DNA of 64,000 nucleotides from a bacterium (GCA_021780535.1 JAJXYN010000009.1:124001-188000); one strand, 5' to 3'. Counted from the first letter of the stretch, positions 1 through 8,488 are shown. The notes: generated by a model not told the origin, from the sequence alone. Numbers and translations are program-made.

Positions 1-596
1 TAATCGTCATAATGAATACATATAGGAGGATAATCTTTACTAGATTCTGAATAAAGTATTATTCTTTTATTTTTATCATCTCTAAAAAATTTTTTAATAT
101 TTGCAAATTGGTCTATCGTTGATAAAACATAATCATTATTTTCAGGTTCGTTAATACTTAAATCAACAACCACATAATCTCCTTCTTCTATATTATTCCC
201 ATTTACATTTGCCATATTCATAGAATCACCAACAGCTCTTATTACAAAAAGTCTTTTTATATCTTTATTGCCAATAATATTTTTTGATATTTTAAGATAT
301 CCCTCTATATTCTCGTCAGCAAAAACTGTTGCAAAACCACAACTTGCAGAACCAACTATAGGCAATGATATTAAATTAGAATTTACATTTCTGTTTAATC
401 CTCTATCTGCCTTAATTATTTTTTTATTAATTTTGTCAATATAAATCAATCCTTTTTTTTCTAATTGCAAAAGATGGTGTTTAACTTTTTGTGGATATTT
501 TTCTTCTCCAATTTTTTTCCCTATCTCCCTGAGAGTTAAGCCATCAAATTCTTTTTTCTCTAAAAGTTTTAATATTTTTAATTGAAGATCGTGCAT
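1..596 (-). CDS. lexA: LexA-like SOS repressor / S24 autopeptidase (3' end beyond window)
   Basis: About 198 codons are visible and the C-terminus lies outside the window. The N-terminal ~65 residues look like a winged-helix DNA-binding domain (MHDLQLKILKLLEKKEFDG, then LTLREIGKKIG). The second half is an S24 peptidase: a cleavage-site region reading GSASCGFA, a GDSM segment carrying the expected nucleophilic Ser, and ANIKKF carrying the expected general-base Lys. In the LexA family RecA-stimulated self-cleavage inactivates the repressor. Here the predicted scissile bond is Cys-Gly, as in UmuD, rather than the Ala-Gly usual for LexA. The start is the ATG at 594-596; no Shine-Dalgarno is visible. 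A consensus promoter lies about 150 bp upstream. The family call is firm; SOS regulation is inferred. Confidence 0.8.
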   Translation of the reverse strand, partial: MHDLQLKILKLLEKKEFDGLTLREIGKKIGEEKYPQKVKHHLLQLEKKGLIYIDKINKKIIKADRGLNRNVNSNLISLPIVGSASCGFATVFADENIEGYLKISKNIIGNKDIKRLFVIRAVGDSMNMANVNGNNIEEGDYVVVDLSINEPENNDYVLSTIDQFANIKKFFRDDKNKRIILYSESSKDYPPICIHYDD

Positions 597-754
597 AATC
601 ATATAGTATAAATGAATAATGAAGAGTAATAAATAAAAATATAATTAATTATATAACCAATACAAACAGAGATTATTATGCGGGATATAAATTAATTTCT
701 CTACTTAATAATTTAACCCCGCAAATTTTCTCCATAAAAAAGGCTACCTGTTTA

Positions 755-783
755 ATTATATTTAATTAAAAAAATATTGTCAA
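755..783 (-). promoter_or_regulatory. Consensus sigma70-type promoter for the lexA-like gene
   Basis: On the minus strand there is TTGACA (778-783), 17 bp, TATAAT (755-760): both hexamers and the spacing match consensus exactly. Transcription would start near 748, leaving a ~150-nt leader before the lexA-like ATG. The leader contains short complementary GC-rich arms (around 680-684 and 718-722) but I recognise no known riboswitch. Confidence 0.8.
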
Positions 784-809
784 GTTTTTATAATTTTTTC
801 TTGACAATA
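775..809. promoter_or_regulatory. Inverted repeat over the lexA-like promoter, possible operator
   Basis: TATTGTCAAG (775-784) and CTTGACAATA (800-809) form a perfect 10-bp inverted repeat with a 15-bp spacer. One arm contains the -35 hexamer of the lexA-like gene, and a third related TTGACA lies at 819-824. Placement over the -35 box fits an autoregulatory operator. It does not match the E. coli or Bacillus SOS box, so the assignment is inference only. Confidence 0.35.
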
Positions 810-924
810 CTTTAAATGTTGACAAAATCCTGATTTATAAATTTATTTATTTTATTATTATTTATACAATAATCTAATAATTCACTATTTTTAAGTTTAA
901 ATAACAAATATTCATCTTTTTAAA

Positions 925-2022
925 TTATAATTTGTTTGCGATAATACCACCACCAATAACTATATCATTATCATAGAAAACTATTGATTGCCCTGGTTGT
1001 ATAGACATCTGCTTTTCTTTAAACATCACTTTAATCGATGTTTTATTAATCGGTATTATTTTACAATCAATAAAATTACCATGTGCTCTCATTTTAGCTT
1101 GAATATTATCCATCTCATTATCAAGACTTTCTATGGATATAAAATTTAGGTCAACAGCTATAAGACCACTTGAATATAAATATTCTTTTGGACCAACCAC
1201 TATTGTATTTGATTCTGCATCTATTTTTATTACATAAAAAATTTCTCCAGCTCCACCTAAATCCAATCCCTTTCTTTGACCTATTGTATAATTAACAATA
1301 CCATCATGTTCTCCTATTACTACTCCATTTATATTTATAATATCCCCTTTTTTTATTTTTTTATCTTTAAAAAGAACTGCATAATCTTCTGCTTCTACGA
1401 AGTCTTGACTCTCATCTTTTTCTGCATATTCTTTGAAACCAATTTCTGTTGCTAATTTTTTTAGATCCGTCTTTAAATATTCACCTATTGGAAATATTAA
1501 ATTAGATAATTGACCTTGTGTTAATTTATATAAAAAATATGATTGGTCTTTTTTTGGATCTATTGATTTTTTAATAAAATATCTACCAGTTTTTTCATTT
1601 TTGTCTATTCTCACATAGTGACCCGTTGCAAAATAATCAAATTTTATACCTGATTTTTTTGATTCTTCCAATAAATAGCCAAATTTAATTTTAGAATTAC
1701 AAGCAATGCATGGATTTGGAGTACTCCCATCTAAATAAGAATTACAAAAATAATCAACAACATTTTCTTTATATTGTTTTTTTAAATCAATAATATAATG
1801 CTTTATATCTATTTTTTGACAAGCTTTTTTAGCTTCTTCTATTTCTCTCTCTTCATTTGGCCCATAACATCCACTTTTTTCTGTTTCTGGCAAATTGGCT
1901 GTTTTATCATAAATGCTCATTGTGACGCCTATGACTTCATACCCTTGTTGTTTCAATAAATAAGCGGACATTGTAGAATCTATACCTCCGCTCATTCCAA
2001 CTGCTACTATCTTTTTGTTCAT
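925..2022 (-). CDS. mnmA: tRNA-specific 2-thiouridylase MnmA
   Basis: MnmA (365 aa, normal length) activates U34 of Glu/Gln/Lys tRNAs with ATP and inserts sulfur at position 2. The PP-loop SGGIDS is at residues 11-16. A CxxC pair (C105, C108, in NPCIACN) replaces the DxxC of E. coli. The C-terminal beta-barrel region (YTIGQRKGLDLGG) is intact. The second catalytic cysteine (E. coli C199, normally in an ICF/ICFI segment) is missing: residues 204-208 read ESQDF, two residues shorter than usual. This matches a subgroup of MnmA proteins I have seen elsewhere, so it is probably a functional variant. It lies between tRNA-Gln and the lexA-like gene on the same strand. Confidence 0.93.
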   Translation of the reverse strand: MNKKIVAVGMSGGIDSTMSAYLLKQQGYEVIGVTMSIYDKTANLPETEKSGCYGPNEEREIEEAKKACQKIDIKHYIIDLKKQYKENVVDYFCNSYLDGSTPNPCIACNSKIKFGYLLEESKKSGIKFDYFATGHYVRIDKNEKTGRYFIKKSIDPKKDQSYFLYKLTQGQLSNLIFPIGEYLKTDLKKLATEIGFKEYAEKDESQDFVEAEDYAVLFKDKKIKKGDIININGVVIGEHDGIVNYTIGQRKGLDLGGAGEIFYVIKIDAESNTIVVGPKEYLYSSGLIAVDLNFISIESLDNEMDNIQAKMRAHGNFIDCKIIPINKTSIKVMFKEKQMSIQPGQSIVFYDNDIVIGGGIIANKL

Positions 2023-2046
2023 ATATAAACTTGTTTAATTAGAGTT

Positions 2047-2120
2047 TGGCTCCAGGACATGGATTCGAACCATGATGACAGGTTCCAGAGACCTGTGTCC
2101 TACCATTAGACGATCCTGGA
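2047..2120 (-). tRNA. tRNA-Gln (anticodon CUG)
   Basis: The minus strand folds as a complete cloverleaf of 74 nt including an encoded CCA (2047-2049). The acceptor stem TCCAGGA/TCCTGGA is perfect. The anticodon stem CAGGT/ACCTG encloses a 7-nt loop with CTG at the anticodon, and the T-loop is GGTTCGAATCC. The anticodon CUG reads CAG. It lies immediately upstream of mnmA, whose product would act on Gln tRNA. Confidence 0.95.
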
Positions 2121-2148
2121 ATAATAAAGAATTATATATTAATAATAC

Positions 2149-2173
2149 AGACCAGGCAAGCCTGGTCTTTTTT
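2149..2173. terminator. Hairpin terminator
   Basis: AGACCAGGC-AA-GCCTGGTCT (2149-2157 and 2160-2168) forms a perfect 9-bp stem. T residues follow on the plus strand and an A run precedes it on the minus strand. It lies just past the stop of the HD-GYP-like gene, so it probably ends that transcript before tRNA-Gln. Confidence 0.7.
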
Positions 2174-2942
2174 ATATATTATGTTTTATAACATCTAATA
2201 TCTTTGTATTATCTTCATCTGCTTCTATATCCTCTCTTATTATATCTATTGCTTCTGTTTTAGAAAAATTCTTTCTATATGGCTTATCTGATATTAAAGC
2301 AAAATATTTGTCCAATATCAATACTAATCTTGATATTTTACTTGCATTACACTTTTTCATATCAGATAGATAACATTCATTTATATTATTCTTTACATCT
2401 AAACATATATCTAATATTTGTTTTTCAAATTTTAAAGTTTCTAAAATTTCTTTTGTATAAAATATTTGTTTTTCTAATATCAGTTTATCTCCATCTTCTA
2501 ATATTACGTTTTTATCAAACAATATTTTTGGAATTAATAATTTTCCTATATTATGTACTCTAAACGCAACTTTAAATGTTTTCTCTTGTGATATTGGGTT
2601 CCCTATAATTGTAAATGGATAATCTAATTCTTTTAATATTTTTTCTATAAGAAAATCAATATGAAGATATAAATTAATTTTTATAGATGGATCATATAAA
2701 CATAAATATTTAACTAAAACATTTGATTTAAATTCTATGTTTAAAAACATTTCATCAAATTTTTTAAGTAGTTCAAATGGTTCATCATTAATTTTTAAAC
2801 CATTATCATTAATTCTTTTTTCTTCTTTTTTTATTAATTCTAAAAAAATACTTGATAATTTACTTGTTGCTTCATTTTGTATCCACTCATATTTTATTTT
2901 TATTTTTTCTATAAAATAATTATTTTTATTATTTTCAGACAT
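2172..2942 (-). CDS. Degenerate HD-GYP-like protein (likely catalytically inactive)
   Basis: A 256-aa protein with no signal peptide. Its second half follows the HD-GYP phosphodiesterase fold closely: VHNIGKLLIP (129-138) stands where LHDIGK.xIP is expected, and LDKYFALISDKPYR (210-223) stands where ADxYDALTSDRPYR is expected. Key metal ligands are changed. The HD pair is H130-N131, the RHPE histidine is gone, and the HHERxDGxGYP segment is replaced by unrelated residues (183-200). D211 is kept. I infer a pseudoenzyme of the cyclic-dinucleotide phosphodiesterase family with a binding or scaffolding role. The first ~90 residues are not recognised. It is followed by a hairpin and then tRNA-Gln. 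Confidence 0.65.
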   Translation of the reverse strand: MSENNKNNYFIEKIKIKYEWIQNEATSKLSSIFLELIKKEEKRINDNGLKINDEPFELLKKFDEMFLNIEFKSNVLVKYLCLYDPSIKINLYLHIDFLIEKILKELDYPFTIIGNPISQEKTFKVAFRVHNIGKLLIPKILFDKNVILEDGDKLILEKQIFYTKEILETLKFEKQILDICLDVKNNINECYLSDMKKCNASKISRLVLILDKYFALISDKPYRKNFSKTEAIDIIREDIEADEDNTKILDVIKHNI

Positions 2943-2973
2943 ATTGATTTTTTAATTTTTATTTTAAAATATA

Positions 2974-3411
2974 TTATTTGTGATAAGATCTATTATTTAA
3001 TATCATCATAGACCTATATATTTGTTCTGTTAAAAATAATCTTGCCATCTCATGTGTAAACGTCATTTTAGATAAACATATTGTTTTATTTTCTTTTTTT
3101 ATATTACTAGATAAGCCATTAGCACCACCAATGACAAAGCAAATATTTTCTTCTATTTTATTTATTAAATTTGAAAATTCTATTGAAGTTAAATCTTTTC
3201 CATGCTCATCTAATATAAATACGTTTTTTATTTTTTCCTCTTTTATTTTCTGATTTACAAGCTCTGTATCTTCAATTATTCCTCTATCTTTTAGTTCTAT
3301 TATTTCAAATCCACAAAAAGGTTTTATTCTCTTTGTAAATTCATCACATAATTCTTTTATGTTATTTTCTTTTATTTTTCCTATACAAATTATTTTTATT
3401 TTTGAGACCAT
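2974..3411 (-). CDS. rlmH: 23S rRNA (pseudouridine1915-N3)-methyltransferase RlmH
   Basis: A 145-aa SPOUT-class methyltransferase that methylates N3 of pseudouridine 1915 in helix 69 using S-adenosylmethionine. The SAM-binding knot motif FVIGGANGLS is at 92-101 and the conserved C-terminal EQIYRSxxILNNRSYHK tail is present, including the terminal YH pair needed for catalysis. Its first 16 nt overlap the end of lspA, so the two genes are probably co-translated in the dksA-like/lspA/rlmH string. Confidence 0.93.
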   Translation of the reverse strand: MVSKIKIICIGKIKENNIKELCDEFTKRIKPFCGFEIIELKDRGIIEDTELVNQKIKEEKIKNVFILDEHGKDLTSIEFSNLINKIEENICFVIGGANGLSSNIKKENKTICLSKMTFTHEMARLFLTEQIYRSMMILNNRSYHK

Positions 3412-3869
3412 TTTATTTCTTTTATGCTAAATATTATAAACCCTATAATTATAAACACATCTGATAAATTGAAAACATTTATATTGAGAACATTCACATA
3501 ATCTATTACATAACCAAATTTTATTCTATCAATAATATTAGAAATCGTACCAACAAAAACTAGTAATAATGAAAAATTAAGAATGAAAAATGAATTGTTA
3601 TTTTTATTTTTTACAATAAAATAAATTATAAAAAGTATTAATATTATTATACTTATTATTAAAGCTACTAGATTTCCTGTTGGCAATGAAAATGCTATAT
3701 TTTCATTTTTAAAATAATCTAACTTTATTATATTTTCTATACCAATTATTTTATCTTGGAAAAAATTATGTTGCGATAAAATTTTTAATAATCTATCAAT
3801 AGAAAATAAAAAAAGTCCGCACAAAATAAAAATAACATTTTTAATTATAGGACTTTTAATAATTTTCAT
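3396..3869 (-). CDS. lspA: Lipoprotein signal peptidase (signal peptidase II)
   Basis: A 157-aa inner-membrane aspartyl protease that removes signal peptides from lipidated prolipoproteins. Four hydrophobic segments are visible. The catalytic aspartates are D114 (in NIIDR) and D137 (in FNLSDVFI). The frame is open to an ATG at 3914, which would overlap the upstream gene by 43 nt. I prefer the ATG at 3867-3869, two bases after that gene's stop, because it puts the first membrane segment at the expected distance from the N-terminus. A substrate with a lipobox is encoded at 54638-55150. Confidence 0.9.
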   Translation of the reverse strand: MKIIKSPIIKNVIFILCGLFLFSIDRLLKILSQHNFFQDKIIGIENIIKLDYFKNENIAFSLPTGNLVALIISIIILILFIIYFIVKNKNNNSFFILNFSLLLVFVGTISNIIDRIKFGYVIDYVNVLNINVFNLSDVFIIIGFIIFSIKEIKWSQK

Positions 3870-3871
3870 CT

Positions 3872-4240
3872 TTATATTAAATCTTTTTCTTTTTTTATTT
3901 GACAAGAAGAACAAAGAGTAGCTTCTGGGTTAAATTTTAATCTATTCTCTTCAATTAAACCGCCACATGATTCGCATTTTCCATAGCTTCCACTTTCAGT
4001 TCTATCTATTGCCTTATCTATTGCTTGCAATTCTGAGCTCAATGTATCTAGTAAAGACTTATTTTGCATTTCATCTTCTATCTCATCTGAATTTTCTTCA
4101 TCAGAGTTACCATATTCTTCATGAATTACTTCATATTCTCCCTCTTGATTCTTTTTAGCAAATTTAGAAATTTGAGAAACGATTTGTTCTCTTTTGGCCT
4201 TCAAAATTTCTTTAAATTTTTTTATTAAATCTTTGGTCAT
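3872..4240 (-). CDS. DksA/TraR-type C4 zinc-finger protein
   Basis: 122 aa. An N-terminal basic helical part and an acidic middle (residues 33-60) precede a C4 zinc finger with C89, C92, C110 and C113 (CESCGG ... CSSCQ). In this family a coiled coil enters the RNA polymerase secondary channel. The acidic DEENSDEIEDE stretch between the helices resembles the Firmicutes YteA/YocK-like subgroup more than E. coli DksA. It is the first gene of a tight string with lspA (2-bp gap) and rlmH. The precise regulatory role is not visible from sequence. Confidence 0.8.
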   Translation of the reverse strand: MTKDLIKKFKEILKAKREQIVSQISKFAKKNQEGEYEVIHEEYGNSDEENSDEIEDEMQNKSLLDTLSSELQAIDKAIDRTESGSYGKCESCGGLIEENRLKFNPEATLCSSCQIKKEKDLI

Positions 4241-4317
4241 TTTTTTGCTTTACTTGTTTAATTTGAACTATTTTACCAAGTAAATAATGTTTAGTAAATA
4301 GTAAATTAAAATGTTTA

Positions 4318-5712
4318 TTATTTTATAATAATATTTAAATTATTTTGTTTAATATTAGCTATAATATTCACATTAAGATTGTTTAAAATGAGTGAATATT
4401 CATTAAATTTATTATAAACATTTGATATCATTTCTTCATTATTAGAAACTAATAATATCCCATCTTTACTCATCATTGAATAATATAATTTAAAATTCCC
4501 ATAATCTAAATATTTAATAATATAATTTATGTTATTTTGCGATATTTCTTTTGTTTCAAATTTTATATTTGAACTATTTGATATCTCTTCTTTTGCTTTA
4601 GTACCATCTGGTAAAACAATTTCATTTAAGCTAGGATTTTTTGAAGATAATTTCATTAAAAATGCATTCTCTAATCCATTAATATCATCTATATAATTAT
4701 TAAAATCTCCTAGTTTTGTTAATATCAAAAAACTATCTATATTATTTAAATTTATATCCGAATCTTTGAAATTTATAAATAAATTACTATTATTTGAAAA
4801 TATTTTTTTTATACTATCTACACTAAACCCGTCTTCTGATATATTTTTGAATAAATAATTTAGATTTTCACTTGTTGATATATTTTCATTTTTGTATTTT
4901 TCTATAAAAGATAAAATTAAATTTGAAATATTTATATTGTTAATAATTAAATAATTATCTTTTAGATAACTTGTACCATAATTATTTAACACACTATCCT
5001 CAGTTTTTAAATTTGATGCAGAAATATTAAATTTATCATTTATCAATTTAATTCCAATTAAAGAATAATCTTTTGTAAAATAATTACCTGTATAATTGTT
5101 TGATATGTTTTTAATAATATTATTTAGATAAGCAGAGTCTGCATAAATTTTTAATAAATTTTGATTTAATAAAAATGAAAATTCTTTTTCTAAAATTAAT
5201 TTTTTATAATTATTAATAAAAAATTTGTATTTATTTAAAACTAAATTTTCTGCATCATTGTTATTATTGTTAGTTGTTAAAATAACATATTTATCAAGTT
5301 TGTATGATTTTAAATTTAAATTTAAATTTGTATATTTATTAATTTCTTCAGAGAAAGTTTTACCATCTATATTATATACATTTTTTTTAAATAATTTTTC
5401 TTTAAATATAATATAAAAATTATTATCTTCTGTTATAAAAAAACTTACTTTATTTATATAATCTGATTTTATTTTTTTAAACTCATTATTCTCTAATATT
5501 TTATTTATACTTATATTTTTTAAACTAAATATTTTTCTTGCATCTTCTTCTTTAATTTTTTGGTTTATATTTATTAGGGCGTATATTTTTGTGTTTTCTG
5601 GTGCGAATTTTATAAATGGATCATTTATGAAAACAAAAAACAAAAAACAAAAAACAAAAATAGATACTAATAAAATAGAAATATAAATTGTTAATTTTGT
5701 TTTTAATTTCAT
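4318..5712 (-). CDS. Membrane-anchored extracytoplasmic protein, unknown function
   Basis: 464 aa, Asn/Ile/Lys-rich. One N-terminal hydrophobic helix (about residues 7-28) is followed by a long region with the periodicity of beta strands and helices and no cysteine motifs. The sequence just after the anchor (FAPENTKIYALININ) resembles the start of DUF3352-type proteins common in this group, but the match is weak. I see no catalytic motif. It lies between pnp and the dksA-like gene on the same strand. Confidence 0.6.
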   Translation of the reverse strand: MKLKTKLTIYISILLVSIFVFCFLFFVFINDPFIKFAPENTKIYALININQKIKEEDARKIFSLKNISINKILENNEFKKIKSDYINKVSFFITEDNNFYIIFKEKLFKKNVYNIDGKTFSEEINKYTNLNLNLKSYKLDKYVILTTNNNNNDAENLVLNKYKFFINNYKKLILEKEFSFLLNQNLLKIYADSAYLNNIIKNISNNYTGNYFTKDYSLIGIKLINDKFNISASNLKTEDSVLNNYGTSYLKDNYLIINNINISNLILSFIEKYKNENISTSENLNYLFKNISEDGFSVDSIKKIFSNNSNLFINFKDSDINLNNIDSFLILTKLGDFNNYIDDINGLENAFLMKLSSKNPSLNEIVLPDGTKAKEEISNSSNIKFETKEISQNNINYIIKYLDYGNFKLYYSMMSKDGILLVSNNEEMISNVYNKFNEYSLILNNLNVNIIANIKQNNLNIIIK

Positions 5713-5809
5713 TAGTTTATGTAGTTTTATTAGTTGATTAGTTTATTATACAATATTATTATCTTTTTTTAAATAAAATATACCGCATTTTATTGCGATA
5801 TATTTACAT

Positions 5810-8038
5810 TTATTTTATTTCTGGTTTATCTGTTTGTTTGGGTTTATATAAGAAATCTTCTTTTGTTTCTTGTTTATCAGTAAAAACTGGTTTTTTCTCT
5901 TCAAATTTTGGTTTTTCTTTTAAAGCTTTTATTGAAAGACCTAGTTTTCCCATTGGATCTTTTTCCATTATTTTTACATTAACAATATCACCTAATTTAA
6001 CAACATCTTCAACCCTTGCAACTCTTTTCCAATCTAATTCTGAAATATGAACCATTCCATCTTGATTTGGAGAAAGTTCTACTATAGCACCGAATGCCAT
6101 AATTCTAACAACCTTACCCTTTACTATTTCACCAACTTCAAATTCTCTTGTTATATTCTTAATCCACTCTATAGCCTGCTTCATACCATCTGGATTTTTT
6201 GATGTTATATATACAGAACCATCATCTTGTATATCTATAGAAACACCTGTTGTTTCTATTATCTCCTTTATAACTTTTCCACCTGGACCAATAACATCTT
6301 TTATTTTATCTGTATCAATTTTAAACATCTCTATTCTTGGAGCATATTTAGATAATTCTTTATTAGGTCCTTTTATAACTGATTCTAATACATCTAATAT
6401 TTTATATCTTGCTCTTTGAGCTTTTCCTAGTGCGTCTTCTACAATTTCCATCGTAAGTCCATTTGTTTTTGTATCCATCTGTATAGCTGTAACTCCATCT
6501 CTTGTACCACCTACTTTAAAATCCATTCCGCCCAATCCATCTTCCATATCTTGAAGATCTGTGAATGTTTTCCAATTACCTTCTAAATCTTGTGCCATAC
6601 CTATAGCAATTCCTGCTACGTGTTTCTTGATTGGAACTCCAGCATCCATAAGAGATAATGTTGAGCCACAAATAGATGCCATTGAAGATGATCCATTTGA
6701 TCCCATAACCTCAGAAACAACTCTTATTGTATATGGAAAATCTTCTTCTTTTGGCAAAACTGACTCTAAAGCTTTTTCAGCAAGAGCACCGTGACCAATA
6801 GCTCTTCTACCTAAACTTCTCAAAGGAGCTGCTTCCCCGTAAGAGAATGGTGCATCATTATAATGGTGCATATATTTCTTTTTCACTTCTTCTTCCATTC
6901 CATCTATAATTTGCTCATCTCCTGGAGATCCTAATGTGACTATTGATAATACTTGAGTTTCTCCTCTTTGGAATATTGCTGAACCGTGAGTTCTAGGCAA
7001 TAAAGAAGTTTCTCCACTTAATGGTCTTATATCTTCAATACCTCTTCCATCAACTCTTTTGTTTAATTTTAATATAGCTAGAGATACTTGTTCTTCTATA
7101 AAATCTCCAAATAAATTTTCTAATATCTTTTCTGATGAAATATTTGAATCTTCTTTTATTTCTTTATTTAAAAACTCCTTAGTTTCTTTCTCTAGATTTG
7201 AAAGAATTTCTTTTCTTTGTCTTTTAGTGCCTACTGGAATATTAAATAAATATTTTTCAAGCAAAGGAATCATAAATTCTTTTGCTTTATTTTCAATATT
7301 TTTTTCATCTTCTGTTAGTTCTTCCTGACAAAGAAACTTCTCGTCTTGTTTTGTTTTACCTATTTCTTTTCTTATAGAATTTAAAAAATCAACAATTGGC
7401 TTCATTTCAGACATTGATTTAACAAATGCTTTTTTAAGAACATCTTCTGGAATTTCTTTACCTTCCATCTCTATCATTAATACTTTTTCTCCGGTTCCTG
7501 AAACTATTAAATCTAACAAAGATGTTTTTCTTTGCTCATATGTTGGATTTATTATAAAAGTATTTCCATCATATCCTAATCTTACTCCCGCTATTGGGCC
7601 ATTGAATGGAATGTCTGATATATGCAAAGCTGCTGATGCTGCTATTATACCTAGCATATCAGCATCATTATCTTCATCTAAAGATAGGACTGTAACTATA
7701 ACTTGTACATCATATCTCATTTTTTGATTAAATAATGGCCTCAACCCTCTATCTATAAGTCTCCCAGTAAGAATTGCTTCATCTCCAGCCCTACCTTCTC
7801 TTTTCATAAACTTTGATCCCTTTATTTTACCTGCTGCATACATTTTTTCTTCAAATTCAATCATTAATGGGAAAAAATCTGTATTTCTTTTTTCTTTTCC
7901 AATAACTGCAGTTGCTAAAACAACAGTATCTCCATATCTAACAGTACAACTTGCATTTGTTTGATGAGCAAGCTTACCAAACTGTATTTCTAAATCTCTC
8001 CCTGCATACTGTATCTTAAATGTTTTTAAATCGTTCAT
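5810..8038 (-). CDS. pnp: Polyribonucleotide nucleotidyltransferase (PNPase)
   Basis: 742 aa, full length. PNPase degrades RNA 3' to 5' by phosphorolysis as a trimer. Two RNase PH domains (about 10-140 and 310-540) flank a helical linker. The second contains the conserved FKVGGTRDGVTAIQMD segment and the active-site GSNGSSSMAS region. A KH domain (IGPGGKVIKEI, ~565-575) and an S1 domain (GEIVKGKVVRIMAFGAIVEL, ~630-700) follow. The last ~35 residues are Lys/Glu-rich. The start ATG at 8036-8038 is preceded by AGAAAGG. It lies downstream of rpsO as in many bacteria, separated by a terminator and a large leader hairpin. Confidence 0.97.
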   Translation of the reverse strand: MNDLKTFKIQYAGRDLEIQFGKLAHQTNASCTVRYGDTVVLATAVIGKEKRNTDFFPLMIEFEEKMYAAGKIKGSKFMKREGRAGDEAILTGRLIDRGLRPLFNQKMRYDVQVIVTVLSLDEDNDADMLGIIAASAALHISDIPFNGPIAGVRLGYDGNTFIINPTYEQRKTSLLDLIVSGTGEKVLMIEMEGKEIPEDVLKKAFVKSMSEMKPIVDFLNSIRKEIGKTKQDEKFLCQEELTEDEKNIENKAKEFMIPLLEKYLFNIPVGTKRQRKEILSNLEKETKEFLNKEIKEDSNISSEKILENLFGDFIEEQVSLAILKLNKRVDGRGIEDIRPLSGETSLLPRTHGSAIFQRGETQVLSIVTLGSPGDEQIIDGMEEEVKKKYMHHYNDAPFSYGEAAPLRSLGRRAIGHGALAEKALESVLPKEEDFPYTIRVVSEVMGSNGSSSMASICGSTLSLMDAGVPIKKHVAGIAIGMAQDLEGNWKTFTDLQDMEDGLGGMDFKVGGTRDGVTAIQMDTKTNGLTMEIVEDALGKAQRARYKILDVLESVIKGPNKELSKYAPRIEMFKIDTDKIKDVIGPGGKVIKEIIETTGVSIDIQDDGSVYITSKNPDGMKQAIEWIKNITREFEVGEIVKGKVVRIMAFGAIVELSPNQDGMVHISELDWKRVARVEDVVKLGDIVNVKIMEKDPMGKLGLSIKALKEKPKFEEKKPVFTDKQETKEDFLYKPKQTDKPEIK

Positions 8039-8054
8039 TTTTTTACCTTTCTTC

Positions 8055-8109
8055 TAATAAACAGATTTTAGACTAGAAAATTGTTTTACAGTCTATGATC
8101 TGTTTATTA
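8055..8109 (-). promoter_or_regulatory. pnp leader hairpin (candidate RNase III processing site)
   Basis: A perfect 12-bp outer stem (8055-8066 with 8098-8109) is followed by a 2x2 internal loop and a 6-bp inner stem (TAGACT/AGTCTA). The whole lies ~16-70 nt upstream of the pnp ATG. In E. coli a comparable pnp leader stem is cut by RNase III and then removed by PNPase, which represses its own translation. Similar control here is inference from position and structure; rnc is also encoded in this window. Confidence 0.6.
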
Positions 8110-8139
8110 AAATAATTTTAGTTAATTAATTATCAACAA

Positions 8140-8172
8140 ATAAAGGAACGTGCCAAAATTAGCACGTTCCAA
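8140..8172 (-). terminator. rpsO terminator/attenuator
   Basis: On the minus strand GGAACGTGC - 8-nt loop - GCACGTTCC is followed by TTTATTTG, starting ~10 nt after the rpsO stop. It is a typical intrinsic terminator, possibly leaky given that pnp follows. Confidence 0.75.
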
Positions 8173-8182
8173 CATGTTATAC

Positions 8183-8488
8183 TTAAGCCTTTGGTAACTC
8201 TTCCATTTCTGTAGTTCCCAATGTTTTATCTGCTTCAATTTTCTTCATTAAAGCATCAAATCTTTCTTGAGATTCTTTTCTTAGTTCTTTTAGAAATCTT
8301 CTTCTTTGTGCAACTTTTCTAATAAGACCTCTTTTTGATGAGAAATCTTTTTTATGTTGCTTTAAATGCTCTGCAATATCATCAATTTCTGCTATTAAAA
8401 TAGCAATTTGAACTTCAAAAGATCCTGTATCATTTGTATGGATAGCATATCTTTTTATTATTTGAGCTTTTAATTCTGGGTTTAACAT
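8183..8488 (-). CDS. rpsO: Small ribosomal subunit protein S15
   Basis: 101 aa. The four-helix S15 fold with the 16S-binding residues is recognisable (HTNDTGSFEVQIA, LKQHKKDFSSKRGL, RRRFLKEL). S15 organises the central-domain three-way junction of 16S rRNA. The family is usually ~89 aa; here a Glu/Lys-rich C-terminal tail of about a dozen residues is added (LGTTEMEELPKA). The start ATG has an AAAGGA Shine-Dalgarno. pnp lies downstream on the same strand. Confidence 0.97.
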   Translation of the reverse strand: MLNPELKAQIIKRYAIHTNDTGSFEVQIAILIAEIDDIAEHLKQHKKDFSSKRGLIRKVAQRRRFLKELRKESQERFDALMKKIEADKTLGTTEMEELPKA

